This document shows, in pieces, positions 1 through 7,394 of a stretch of DNA of 48,790 nt. The notes under the pieces were generated by a model, which was not told where the DNA came from, searched no databases, and saw only the letters and a list, made by a program, of their open reading frames with translations. A program made the translations under genes and the position numbers. Within the stretch, counting starts at the first letter, position 1. The number at the start of each line of letters is the position of its first letter. The DNA is from Akkermansiaceae bacterium (GTDB taxonomy: Bacteria > Verrucomicrobiota > Verrucomicrobiia > Verrucomicrobiales > Akkermansiaceae), in assembly GCA_947462535.1 (NCBI GenBank), contig CANHPN010000011.1, positions 1-48,790 of the forward strand, in the 5' to 3' direction.

Positions 1-57
1 CTCATCGAGATCTCCGAGACATGGGAAACCGGCAAAACCTACCTCACTCCCAGCTAA
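1..57 (+). CDS. C-terminal tail of an unidentified protein (partial)
   Basis: Frame 1 is open from the window edge to a TAA at 55-57 and encodes 18 residues ending in TGKTYLTPS. Codon choice (ATC, GAG, ACC, CTC) matches the GC-rich genes of the window, whereas the following 150 bases are AT-rich and non-coding in character. I do not recognise the protein. It could be the 3' end of a gene on the island that precedes the methylase remnant. The piece is too short to exclude chance. Confidence 0.3.
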   Translation, partial: LIEISETWETGKTYLTPS

Positions 58-171
58 CAGAAAACAAACCGAAAAAACAAAACCAACCACCTTCAGAAAA
101 AGTCATCAGCCACTTTTACAGAAAAAAATTTGCGCGGCCGGTTAAAAAATCCCCTCCCTCTGATCTCTCTT

Positions 172-224
172 CCTCTGTGCTCTCTGTGTCCTCTGTGGTT
201 AAAAATTCTTCATCCTCCGTGGTG
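172..224. repeat. Degenerate CTCTGTG/CCTCYGTGG repeat before the methylase fragment
   Basis: Four imperfect copies of a short motif lie in a row: CCTCTGTG (172-179), CTCTCTGTG (180-188), TCCTCTGTGGTT (189-200) and TCCTCCGTGGTG (213-224). They are separated by AT-rich spacers. The strand bias (T, C and G with almost no A inside the copies) is unlike the flanking coding DNA. The last copy runs directly into the methylase reading frame at the GTG at 222. It may be a mobile intergenic repeat; that reading is inference. Confidence 0.5.
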
Positions 225-707
225 AGAGCAAAGCTGGATGACCTCTTCGCCTACACCGAGAAAGAGCACGCCTTCACCCCGGCCGAAGTCGCCACCCTCA
301 TCGCCGCCATCGATGCACTGAAAATCCTCGACCCCGCCTGCGGTTCCGGTGCCTTCCCCATGGGCGTCCTCCACAAGCTCGTCTATATTCTCAGCAAACT
401 CGATCCCGACAATGTCGAGTGGGAGAAACTGCAAATCGCAAAGGTGCAGGAAATCGCCGATACCGAGGAACGTCGCAGAAAACTTGCTGAAATCGCCAGC
501 AACTTCGCCGACAACAACGACGACTACGGCCGTAAGCTTTACCTCATCGAAAACTGCCTCTACGGCGTGGACATCCAGTCCATCGCCATCCAGATCACCA
601 AACTCCGCTTCTTCATCTCCCTCGTCTGCGACCAGAAGACCAACCGCAACAAAAAGGACAACCACGGCATCCGCCCCCTGCCCAATCTGGAAACATCGGT
701 AGCGTGA
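222..707 (+). pseudogene. Fragment of Eco57I/PglX-type adenine DNA methylase
   Basis: The frame contains the SAM-binding motif I, DPACGSGAFPMG, of class N6-adenine DNA methylases. It is followed by the helical region and the YGVDIQSIAIQITKLRF stretch typical of Eco57I-type restriction-modification or BREX PglX-like enzymes, which are normally about 1000 residues or more. Only about 160 residues remain. The N-terminal part is absent: the frame emerges from a non-coding repeat. The C-terminal part stops at PNLET, followed by three unrelated residues and a TGA, so the catalytic NPPY motif is lost. It cannot be a working methylase. It is best read as a remnant of an island-borne restriction-modification gene. 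An ATG at 21 opens the same frame, but the 67 codons before 222 look non-coding. Confidence 0.72.
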
Positions 708-736
708 GCGCGGGTGCCGATCATTTGCGATATTTG

Positions 737-2059
737 TCAGAGCGGCGCGGTCAACATCCACTGCCATGCGGGGAGGATTTGGATGGGAGCCGGAACCTCA
801 GGGAAAGGGAGGCGCGATTCGAGAGTAAGGAGCGATTGGCTGGCGCGGGGATGCTCTGCCGCCGCGTCTTGAAGTGCCCGGACTTCGCGGGTGAGGGTGT
901 CAGGGTCATCGACGGAGGCGCAGACTTGGATGAGATCCTCCGATCCATCGATGTTGCGGGCGAGAAAATCCACTTCGAAGCCGTTTGGCGTCTTGACGTA
1001 GGCGACCTCGGATCGGCGGCGCTGGAGTTCGATGAAAACGGCGGTTTCGAGGGCGTGGCCGGTGTTGGTTTTGCCGCTACGGTCGAAGACGGGGATGAGG
1101 GCGGTATCGGCAGGATAGGCTTTGCGGGGATTCACCTGACGACGTTTCTCCGAGTCGGTGGCGACCGGAATGGTTTGCAGGAGAAACGCGTCCTCCAAGT
1201 GGGAAAGGAATTCGTAAAGGTGCTCGCGGCCCACGGAGATGCCTTGGGACTTGAGATCGGCGGAGAACTTCGTCACCGAAAAAAGACCGGCGGGTGAGCT
1301 GAGCAACCTGCGAACGAGCCAGCGAAGCGCGGTGACGTTGGCCACGCCATGGCGCTCGATGACATCGCGAAGGAGCAGCACGTCGATGTAGCCTTGGAGA
1401 AGCTGCCGACGGTTTGCGGCGGACAAATCCTGGGCTTCAGGGAATCCTCCGGTTTCCAGATAATTGGCGAAATGGTGATCGAGGGCGGTGCGCTTGCGAG
1501 TGGTGAGGGCGTCCGGATTCTCCGGGATTTCTTTTTGATGGTGCCGCAGGAATTCGCGGAAACTAAACGGGTGGATCGGGATTTCCCAGGCGCGTCCCCG
1601 CATGGAGGTTGCGATTTCCCTGCTCAGAAGCTTGGCGGAGGAACCGGAGAGGAAGAGTTCGTAACCCGGAGTGTCGAGAAGACGGCGGATGAAGGTTTCC
1701 CAGCCAGAGACGAGCTGGATTTCGTCGAGGAAAAGCGTGACCGGTTCATCGGCGGGCTCGGGAAAGAGGCGCAAATGAGTGTCCGGGATGAGGTGGAGTT
1801 GTCCGGCCTCCATGTCGCCCAGGCGCTCGTCCTCGAAATTAAAATAGAGCAGACGACCCGGGCTGCGACCCGCAGCGATCAGTTCGGCGCGGCATTGGTG
1901 AAGGAAACTGGTTTTCCCCGCCCGGCGCATCCCGATGACAGCGGCCGCTTTTCCTTTGAGTGGCGGAAGCATGGCGTCGCGCCTGGTCAGCACAGGCAGG
2001 CCCGCCTCCACCGAAGCGAGAATCTTGTCCTGGATGATCTGGTTGAGTTGGTCTGCCAT
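737..2059 (-). CDS. AAA+ ATPase with C-terminal DUF4143 domain
   Basis: This 440-residue protein has a P-loop GMRRAGKTS near residues 43-51 and a Walker B strand TLFLDEIQ near 110, followed by sensor-like LFLSGSSAKLL. This is the AAA_14 type ATPase domain. The C-terminal half fits DUF4143, with a PD-(D/E)XK-like core: ALETAVFIEL, then VDFLA. Such proteins are common in bacteria and archaea, frequently on mobile DNA, and their role is largely unknown. The start ATG lies 22 bases from a palindrome at 2082-2102. The gene points away from the HTH gene, is separated from it by about 100 bases, and sits inside the putative island. The family assignment is firm; function is unknown. Confidence 0.9.
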   Translation of the reverse strand: MADQLNQIIQDKILASVEAGLPVLTRRDAMLPPLKGKAAAVIGMRRAGKTSFLHQCRAELIAAGRSPGRLLYFNFEDERLGDMEAGQLHLIPDTHLRLFPEPADEPVTLFLDEIQLVSGWETFIRRLLDTPGYELFLSGSSAKLLSREIATSMRGRAWEIPIHPFSFREFLRHHQKEIPENPDALTTRKRTALDHHFANYLETGGFPEAQDLSAANRRQLLQGYIDVLLLRDVIERHGVANVTALRWLVRRLLSSPAGLFSVTKFSADLKSQGISVGREHLYEFLSHLEDAFLLQTIPVATDSEKRRQVNPRKAYPADTALIPVFDRSGKTNTGHALETAVFIELQRRRSEVAYVKTPNGFEVDFLARNIDGSEDLIQVCASVDDPDTLTREVRALQDAAAEHPRASQSLLTLESRLPFPEVPAPIQILPAWQWMLTAPL

Positions 2060-2081
2060 TGCAGGCTTTAATAAGTCGTAA

Positions 2082-2102
2082 TTAGACCTGAATCAAGTCT
2101 AA
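2082..2102. promoter_or_regulatory. Near-perfect 21-bp inverted repeat upstream of the DUF4143 ATPase
   Basis: On the minus strand the arms are TTAGACTTGA and TCAGGTCTAA around a single central T, with one mismatch in ten pairs. It lies 22 bases before the ATPase ATG. A TTGATT hexamer inside the palindrome and a TTATTA 16 bases downstream make a weak -35/-10 pair. A repressor bound here would therefore cover the promoter. The operator role is inferred from symmetry and position only. Confidence 0.45.
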
Positions 2103-2157
2103 ATAAATACAAGTGGCGAATATGGGTGAGGGCTCGGCTGATCGATCTTTGAATCCA

Positions 2158-2379
2158 TCACCCCATCCCCATCCGCTCAAGCGCGGCATCCAACTCGGAT
2201 TTCCGGAACCGCACGGCACGGCCGATTTTGAAGTAGGGGACCAGTCCGGCCATGCGCCAGCAATAGAGGTTGCGCTTGCTCACGTTGAGGTAGGCGCAGG
2301 TTTGTTTTTCGGTCATGAGGGCGGCGTGGTCTTCGGTGCGCGGCGAATCAGTTGGCGTGTCCATGCCGGTGTTGGCCAT
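2158..2379 (-). CDS. Excisionase-like helix-turn-helix protein (HTH_17 type)
   Basis: About 73 residues. The C-terminal 50 (LMTEKQTCAYLNVSKRNLYCW, then VPYFKIGRAVRF and KSELDAAL) form the winged MerR-like HTH_17 fold found in excisionases and small DNA-binding proteins of mobile elements. The upstream frame extends to 2478 but runs through repeats and looks non-coding. I chose the ATG at 2377-2379; an ATG at 2362-2364 is equally possible. It lies 150 bases from the tRNA attachment scar, as expected for a recombination directionality factor. No integrase is visible in the window, so the Xis role is inference. Confidence 0.78.
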   Translation of the reverse strand: MANTGMDTPTDSPRTEDHAALMTEKQTCAYLNVSKRNLYCWRMAGLVPYFKIGRAVRFRKSELDAALERMGMG

Positions 2380-2393
2380 GTCAACTCGGGCCG

Positions 2394-2480
2394 TGGTGAC
2401 AAATGGTGACAATCCGTTTGCCTCGGATGTTTCAGTTGGCCAAAATGGCTTCAAATACTGATGGCCAACAGCCGCCAACT
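2394..2480. repeat. Cluster of short direct and inverted repeats between the HTH gene and the tRNA scar
   Basis: TGGTGACA occurs at 2394-2401 and 2404-2411, ten bases apart, which places both copies on one DNA face. AGTTGGC at 2434-2440 pairs with GCCAACT at 2474-2480, and GTTGGCC at 2435-2441 with GGCCAAC at 2463-2469. This spacing resembles the arm-type and Xis sites beside tyrosine-integrase attachment sites. No protein binding can be shown from the sequence. Confidence 0.35.
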
Positions 2481-2534
2481 AAGGCAAAAAAATATCACAA
2501 CAAGTTGATTGCCAATATGTTAAGACATTATACG

Positions 2535-2574
2535 AATCAAAAGGTTAGGGGTTCGAGTCCCTTCGGGCGCACCA
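2535..2574 (+). tRNA. 3' half of a tRNA gene (attachment-site scar)
   Basis: The segment reads as the 3' part of a tRNA: an AATCAAAAGG stretch matching the anticodon-loop/stem end and variable region, and a T-arm AGGGG-TTCGAGT-CCCTT with five pairs including one G-T. An acceptor 3' strand CGGGCGC, discriminator A and encoded CCA (2572-2574) follow. The matching 5' strand GCGCCCG, D-arm and anticodon are absent upstream; the sequence there is AT-rich island DNA. This is the usual attR product of integration into a tRNA 3' end. The intact tRNA should lie to the left, outside the window. The layout resembles tRNA-Lys, but the identity cannot be fixed without the anticodon. Confidence 0.72.
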
Positions 2575-2580
2575 CTCTTA

Positions 2581-2614
2581 AAACCCTGCAAATCAAAAGG
2601 TTGCAGGGTTTTTT
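2581..2614 (+). terminator. Rho-independent terminator of the tRNA
   Basis: An 11-bp perfect stem (AAACCCTGCAA with TTGCAGGGTTT) closes a 9-base loop and runs into six T residues. It starts six bases after the tRNA CCA, so it is probably the original tRNA terminator left with the 3' fragment. The loop contains AATCAAAAGG, the same sequence as the start of the tRNA fragment. Confidence 0.87.
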
Positions 2615-2649
2615 GTGGCCATTTTTGCGAGTCCTGAAAACCTTTCAAA

Positions 2650-2701
2650 TGCACGGAAATGCGGGTTTTAACGCGTTCTATTGCACGGAGTGTTGCACGG
2701 A
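2650..2701. repeat. Three TGCACGGA repeats in the 2615-2882 gene-free stretch
   Basis: Exact TGCACGGA copies lie at 2650-2657, 2682-2689 and 2694-2701, and a variant TGCGCGGA at 2774-2781. They sit just outside the tRNA scar. No gene is visible in 2615-2882. They may be protein-binding sites or remains of an older insertion at the same tRNA; neither can be decided here. Confidence 0.35.
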
Positions 2702-2882
2702 AGAATTTGTGCGTGCGGGCCGCGAGTTATTCCGTCGATACCGCCGGGTTCAGAGTGCCATGCAATAGACCGTTGCGCGGAAAGCCCGGGGCGGGAGCTG
2801 CGTTGACCGCTCTGCGCTGTCGGGATAGAATGAAAACCATGGAGCCGGCGGCCATGAATTGCACTGGATGCTCATTTGGCAC

Positions 2883-3662
2883 TCAAAACCGGTATTCTAA
2901 TCCCAGCAGAAAGCCGTGGCTTGTTACGTCGTAGTTACTGCCGCCGCTGGTGTAGTCGGTGCTGATGGCGCGGTAGCCAAGTCCCAGGGAAGCCTTGTCG
3001 TGAATGCGATATCCGAGCGAGACCATGGCCTGCCAAGTAAGGTCTGACGAGATGTCGAAGCCGCCGATGTCGGCCAATGCACGGACAAAGAACTTGCCCG
3101 TGAGATCATGATGAACGCGGAAGCCGATGATCGGGTCCACCCAGGTCTTGTCGGCGGATTCATTGATGTCCACGACACCCGGAACTTTGCCTTTGATCTT
3201 CACATCCGTTTCCATCCAGTTAACGCGGGCACCAGCATATGCGTCCAGGCGTGTCGTGGGATTTTCGACGACGTGGTAGAACACCGCGAAGTTGCCGATG
3301 AATTGCTCGATCTGGGAGTCGAAGTCGGCCTGCGGGGTGGAAACCGAGGGCTCCAGCTTGGCGTAGAAGATATCGGACATGAAGCTCCATTTGCCTTTAC
3401 CAACTTCCATGAGTCCCATGAAGGTGAACTTAAGGTTGTCGAAAATCTTGTTGAAGGGAACATCCACCGGGACGGTTGTGCCGTGGATCGTCATGTCGCC
3501 GTCAAGGCGGGTGGTCCACACATACATCGAGGTGCTGACACGCCAACCGGAATCGGTGGTGCCGGTGATCTGGGGTTGATCGAGTGCGGCGATGGTGGTG
3601 CCTGCGGCTGCGGGGAGCCCTGCGAGCAGGACGGCGGAGGCGAGGATGGTCTTGAGTTTCAT
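2883..3662 (-). CDS. Outer-membrane beta-barrel protein
   Basis: 259 residues from the ATG at 3660-3662, chosen because it begins a clean signal peptide (MKLKTILASAVLLAGLPAAA). An upstream frame to 3725 adds a polar stretch that would block export. After the signal come alternating aromatic/polar beta strands with glycine turns, and the last residues LGLEYRF end in Phe, the BAM-recognition signature of outer-membrane barrels. It resembles YfaZ/OmpW-like small porins of unknown substrate. It stands 80 bases downstream of the sulfatase on the same strand and may be co-transcribed. The barrel class is confident; the transported compound is unknown. Confidence 0.8.
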   Translation of the reverse strand: MKLKTILASAVLLAGLPAAAGTTIAALDQPQITGTTDSGWRVSTSMYVWTTRLDGDMTIHGTTVPVDVPFNKIFDNLKFTFMGLMEVGKGKWSFMSDIFYAKLEPSVSTPQADFDSQIEQFIGNFAVFYHVVENPTTRLDAYAGARVNWMETDVKIKGKVPGVVDINESADKTWVDPIIGFRVHHDLTGKFFVRALADIGGFDISSDLTWQAMVSLGYRIHDKASLGLGYRAISTDYTSGGSNYDVTSHGFLLGLEYRF

Positions 3663-3742
3663 GATGGGTCGCGGAGTTTGGTTTTGGTTTGAATGCGAGT
3701 TGGTGTGCAGGATGGATTCCCGCATGGAACTGAAAGGCTTGT

Positions 3743-5446
3743 TTATTCGGCTTGGTCCGTCTTCTTTGGTAGATATGGTCCGTCACCCGTCAGGATGACT
3801 CCGTTGTGTTTCACGTATTCGTCCCAAAGACCGATCATCGCTGTCCGTTTCTCCGGGTGTTTGGCGGACAGGTCGTTCAATTCGGCGGGATCGTTCTTGA
3901 GATTGAACATCTCCCAATCGCCAGTGCCACCGGCAGCTGGATAGAGGTAAAGCAATTTCCAATCGCCCTGACGGATGGCGCGGTTGCCGAAGAGTTCCCA
4001 GCCAAGCCAGTCGGACCCGGTGCGGATGGCGGACTCCTTGCCGGCGAGCAGCGGCCACAATGATTTGCCCTGGAGCGGGGCGAGTGTGGAGCCGTCCAAG
4101 CCTGCGGGATGTTTCACACCGGCGGCTTCGATGAAAGTGGGGGTGAGATCCATCACGTGAAGCGGCGAGCGGTTGGTGGAGCCGCGATGTCGCACGCCAG
4201 GACCGCTGACGATCAACGGCAGGCAGATGCCGCCATTGGCAGGCACGCCCTTATAGAGGCGGAACGGCACGCTGCCGACCTGTGCCCACGCCGGACCATA
4301 TTCCACGCAGGAACCCGGGCGACCGATGTTTTCAAGGCGGTTGTCGAAGGTTTTTCCGAACCACCCGCGCGCGGTGGGGGCCAATTTGCCGATCATTTCG
4401 CCCAAGTCCTCGCCGGCCGCGCCGTTGTCGGAGAGAAACACGATGAGCGTGTTGTCATATTGGCCCGACTCCTTGAGGAACGAGACGAGGCGGCCGATCT
4501 GGTCGTCCATGTATTCGACCATCGCGGCGTAGACCTCCATCTTGCGCGTGGAGATCCTGCGTTGCTCTTCGCTGAGTGCGTCCCATGCAGGAATTGCGGG
4601 CAGCCGTGGGAAACCAACGACATCCTTGGCGACGATGCCGAGTTCCTTCTGGCGGGCGAGACGCTCGGTACGGAGGGCATCGTAGCCCTTGTCGTAGCGA
4701 CCCTTGTATTTGTCGATCCAATCACTGGGCGCGGCGAGGGGGCCGTGCGGTGCCTGATAGGCGAGGTAAGCGAAGAACGGTTTGCCGCTGGTGGCGTTCT
4801 CCGTGAGATTCCCGATGATGGACTCGGTGAAGTTTTTCGACGAGTAGTAGTCGGCGGGCAGGCTGCCCCCGAGCTTGCCATCGCGGGTGTAGGTGACCTT
4901 GGGCTCGGAGGGCAGCAGGCCCTTCATATCGGCCCAATGGCTGCCGGCACCTTGGAGGAGCGTGAAATCGCGCTCAAAACCGCGGGCGGCGGGCCATTCA
5001 TCGGGCTTGTCGCCGAGGTGCCACTTGCCTGCCATGCAGGTGAAGTAACCGGTACTGCGCAGCAGGGTGGCTACGGAAACCGCACGGCTGTTGAGGTGGC
5101 CTTCGTAGCCTGGTTTGCCTTTTTGGGTGGGACCCATCCACTCAGCCATGTTGCCGATTCCGGCGATGTGGTTATCGGTGCCGGTGAGCATCATCGAACG
5201 CGTTGGCGAGCAGCTCGGTGCCACATGGAAATCCGTGGCCCGGAGGCCACCGGCGGCCAGGGCGTCGATGTTTGGCGTGTTTATTTCTCCGCCGAAGCAG
5301 CCGAGGTCTGAGTAGCCCATGTCATCTGCGACGATCAGCAGGAGGTTTGGCTTGGTCTTGGCTCCTTCGGCAACGGTTGAAACAACGGTTCCGATTGCCA
5401 GAATTGCTGACACTGTGCCTAAAGTCCCGAATCTCATGGCATGCAT
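3743..5446 (-). CDS. Arylsulfatase (secreted)
   Basis: 567 residues with an N-terminal signal sequence and the sulfatase motif CSPTRSMMLTG. Cys79 is the residue normally converted to formylglycine; the CxPxR pattern is complete. The metal-binding pair Asp41-Asp42 (VADDMGYSDLGC) and the lysine/histidine motif GKWHLG are present. Length and layout match the Pseudomonas AtsA type of type I sulfatase, which hydrolyses aryl or sugar sulfate esters. Sulfatases are numerous in Verrucomicrobiota, where many act on sulfated polysaccharides. No formylglycine-generating enzyme is visible in the window. A second ATG three codons in (5437) would serve equally well as the start. The substrate cannot be inferred. 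Confidence 0.93.
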   Translation of the reverse strand: MHAMRFGTLGTVSAILAIGTVVSTVAEGAKTKPNLLLIVADDMGYSDLGCFGGEINTPNIDALAAGGLRATDFHVAPSCSPTRSMMLTGTDNHIAGIGNMAEWMGPTQKGKPGYEGHLNSRAVSVATLLRSTGYFTCMAGKWHLGDKPDEWPAARGFERDFTLLQGAGSHWADMKGLLPSEPKVTYTRDGKLGGSLPADYYSSKNFTESIIGNLTENATSGKPFFAYLAYQAPHGPLAAPSDWIDKYKGRYDKGYDALRTERLARQKELGIVAKDVVGFPRLPAIPAWDALSEEQRRISTRKMEVYAAMVEYMDDQIGRLVSFLKESGQYDNTLIVFLSDNGAAGEDLGEMIGKLAPTARGWFGKTFDNRLENIGRPGSCVEYGPAWAQVGSVPFRLYKGVPANGGICLPLIVSGPGVRHRGSTNRSPLHVMDLTPTFIEAAGVKHPAGLDGSTLAPLQGKSLWPLLAGKESAIRTGSDWLGWELFGNRAIRQGDWKLLYLYPAAGGTGDWEMFNLKNDPAELNDLSAKHPEKRTAMIGLWDEYVKHNGVILTGDGPYLPKKTDQAE

Positions 5447-5852
5447 TTTTCAGTTTTCACGGCAGGGTGGCTTGAGCTATCCAAGATTCATCCCAGTCCA
5501 CTCATCATTCCTGCTGCGGACTCTGAACGTGCTTTGCATGGATACTTCCCTCGCCACCCCGTTACGAGGAAAAATTGTATCCGCATTTGGTGAAATTTGG
5601 TGAAATCATCAAAACCAGACACTCCAACGACCCTGTGGTTGATCGCGGGACGCCGGATCTCACCTCGCATTGGCATCCGGCGCGCCCGAGGCTCCGCAGC
5701 TTTCGCCATTCCGCCCCATCCAGTGCGGAACAGCCGCTCACGCCTCTCTCAGATGAAATGGCTCTGGAGTCAACGCACCAGGCCGGGAAATGGTTCTGTC
5801 CTCGGCCCTTGACGGATCCAGTGGGGTGAATCACCTTGGACTCGCCGTGAGC
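5447..5852. other. Gene-free stretch with a 10-bp tandem duplication
   Basis: About 400 bases between the sulfatase start and the toxin-antitoxin remnant. The only distinct structure is ATTTGGTGAA repeated exactly at 5585-5594 and 5595-5604. No convincing reading frame is present on either strand; the frames that exist lack codon bias and known motifs. It presumably holds the sulfatase promoter. Confidence 0.5.
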
Positions 5853-6020
5853 ATGGTTTCAATTCGCGATCTCCGCACGTCCTTTCCCAAGGTCGAGGCG
5901 CTATTGAACGCGGGCGAGGAGGTCGGTTCCGAGAAGGCGGGCAAGGCGGATCAATTCTTTTCGTTTGACGATCGTCTGGACCATCTCGCCAATGCAGAGG
6001 GGATGAAGTTAATTCGCTAG
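5853..6020 (+). pseudogene. Chimeric remnant of a Phd/YefM-type antitoxin and PIN-domain toxin
   Basis: The 55-codon frame from the ATG at 5853 begins MVSIRDLRTSFPKVEALLNA, the N-terminal DNA-binding segment of Phd/YefM antitoxins. After about 24 residues it switches to FFSFDDRLDHLANAEGMKLI, the C-terminal end of PIN-domain (VapC-like) toxins, where the phenylalanine-rich SFDxR strand and LAxxxGxK helix are characteristic. The antitoxin C-terminus and almost the whole toxin, including its acidic catalytic residues, are missing. A deletion of roughly half a kilobase that kept the frame would explain this. It cannot act as a toxin and probably cannot neutralise one. Confidence 0.65.
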
Positions 6021-6035
6021 ATCCTCATTTCCGCC

Positions 6036-7394
6036 ATGCGCCTCGCCGTCATCAATCTCGTCGGACTTTCCCGCTCGCTGCTGGGCGCGAACATGCCGGG
6101 TTTGACGGAGTTCGCGGAGAAGCGCGGGCTGCAAAGTTACGCGCCCGCGTTTCCAGCGGTGACCTGCACGGCGCAGTCGTCGATCGTCACCGGGACCTCG
6201 CCGGCGGAGCACGGGATCGTGGCGAACGGCTGGTATGACCGGGAGAGCGCGGAGGTGCGTTTATGGAAGCAGAGCAACCATCTGGTCCGGGGCGAGAAGC
6301 TGTGGGACAAGCTGCGCAGCGAGGTTCCCGGCTTCACCTGCGCGAAATTGTTCTGGTGGTATAACATGTATTCGTCGGCGGACTTCTCCATCACGCCGCG
6401 GCCGCTCTATCCGGCGGACGGGCGCAAGGTGTTCGACGTCCACACCCAGCCGATGGGGATGCGCGACGAGTTGAAGAACGAGCTCGGCCCGTTTCCCTTC
6501 CCGGCGTTCTGGGGGCCGGCGGCGGGGATCGCCTCGTCCGAATGGATCGCCGCCTCCGCGAAATGGGTGGAGGAAAAGCACTCGCCGACGCTAAGCCTCG
6601 TCTATCTGCCGCATCTCGATTATCCGCTGCAGAAGGACGGGCCGCTGGCGGCTAACATCCCGGAGGAGCTGCGGAAGATCGACGCGCTGGCGACGGATCT
6701 CATCGGTTATTACGAGTCGCGCGGCGTGCGGGTGCTGGTGCTTTCGGAGTACGGGATTTCCCCGGTCAGCCGGGCGGTCCATCTCAACCGCCTGTTCCGA
6801 GAAAAAGGCTGGATTCAAATCAAGGACGAGCTCGGCCTGGAGACGCTCGACTGCGGGGCGTCGCGCGCCTTCGCCGTGGCCGACCACCAGGTGGCGCATG
6901 TTTACGTGAATGATCCTGCGATCCGCGATCAAGTGCGGGATTTGCTAGAAAACACTCCGGACATCGACGAGGTCCGGACGGCCGCTGAAATCTGGGGCGA
7001 TGGCGTGGCGACCGGGCGCGGCGGGGACTTCATCGCCATCGCCGCGGCGGATGCGTGGTTCACTTACTATTTCTGGGAGGACGACGCGGTCGCGCCGGAC
7101 TACGCGCGGACCATCGATATCCACCGCAAGCCGGGCTATGACCCGTGCGAGCTGTTCATCGAACCGGCGCTCAAGTTTCCCAAGCTGCGGATCGCAAAAT
7201 TCCTGTTGAAGAAAAAGCTCGGGCTGCGTGGCTTGCTCGATGTCATTCCGCTGGACGCCTCGCTGGTGAAGGGCTCGCACGGCCGGGACATCGTGCCGGA
7301 TGGCGAGCGACCGGTATTGTTAGGTTCGGCGTATCCGGTGAGCACGGCGGAGGACGTCCACCGGGCGATCCTGGCGGCATTCAGCGCGGGCTGA
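6036..7394 (+). CDS. Alkaline-phosphatase-superfamily phosphodiesterase (nucleotide pyrophosphatase-like)
   Basis: 452 residues, cytoplasmic with no signal peptide. The motif FPAVTCTAQSSIVTG near residue 40 carries the threonine nucleophile of the type I phosphodiesterase/nucleotide pyrophosphatase family, followed by EHGIVANGWY. Metal-binding positions appear in LPHLDYPLQ, in VLSEYG and in KGSHG near the C-terminus. The first metal-ligand site reads NLVGL, where classical members have a DG motif. From memory this variant is typical of the subfamily also found in ebo gene clusters. It stands alone here, starting 16 bases after the toxin-antitoxin remnant. The substrate is unknown; a phosphodiester or pyrophosphate is likely. 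Confidence 0.85.
   Translation: MRLAVINLVGLSRSLLGANMPGLTEFAEKRGLQSYAPAFPAVTCTAQSSIVTGTSPAEHGIVANGWYDRESAEVRLWKQSNHLVRGEKLWDKLRSEVPGFTCAKLFWWYNMYSSADFSITPRPLYPADGRKVFDVHTQPMGMRDELKNELGPFPFPAFWGPAAGIASSEWIAASAKWVEEKHSPTLSLVYLPHLDYPLQKDGPLAANIPEELRKIDALATDLIGYYESRGVRVLVLSEYGISPVSRAVHLNRLFREKGWIQIKDELGLETLDCGASRAFAVADHQVAHVYVNDPAIRDQVRDLLENTPDIDEVRTAAEIWGDGVATGRGGDFIAIAAADAWFTYYFWEDDAVAPDYARTIDIHRKPGYDPCELFIEPALKFPKLRIAKFLLKKKLGLRGLLDVIPLDASLVKGSHGRDIVPDGERPVLLGSAYPVSTAEDVHRAILAAFSAG

Noticed and set aside
4109-5311. 400-codon plus-strand open frame opposite the sulfatase
   Set aside because: It is a shadow of the GC-rich sulfatase codons; the composition is low-complexity Gly/Ala/Val/Glu and no family motif is present.
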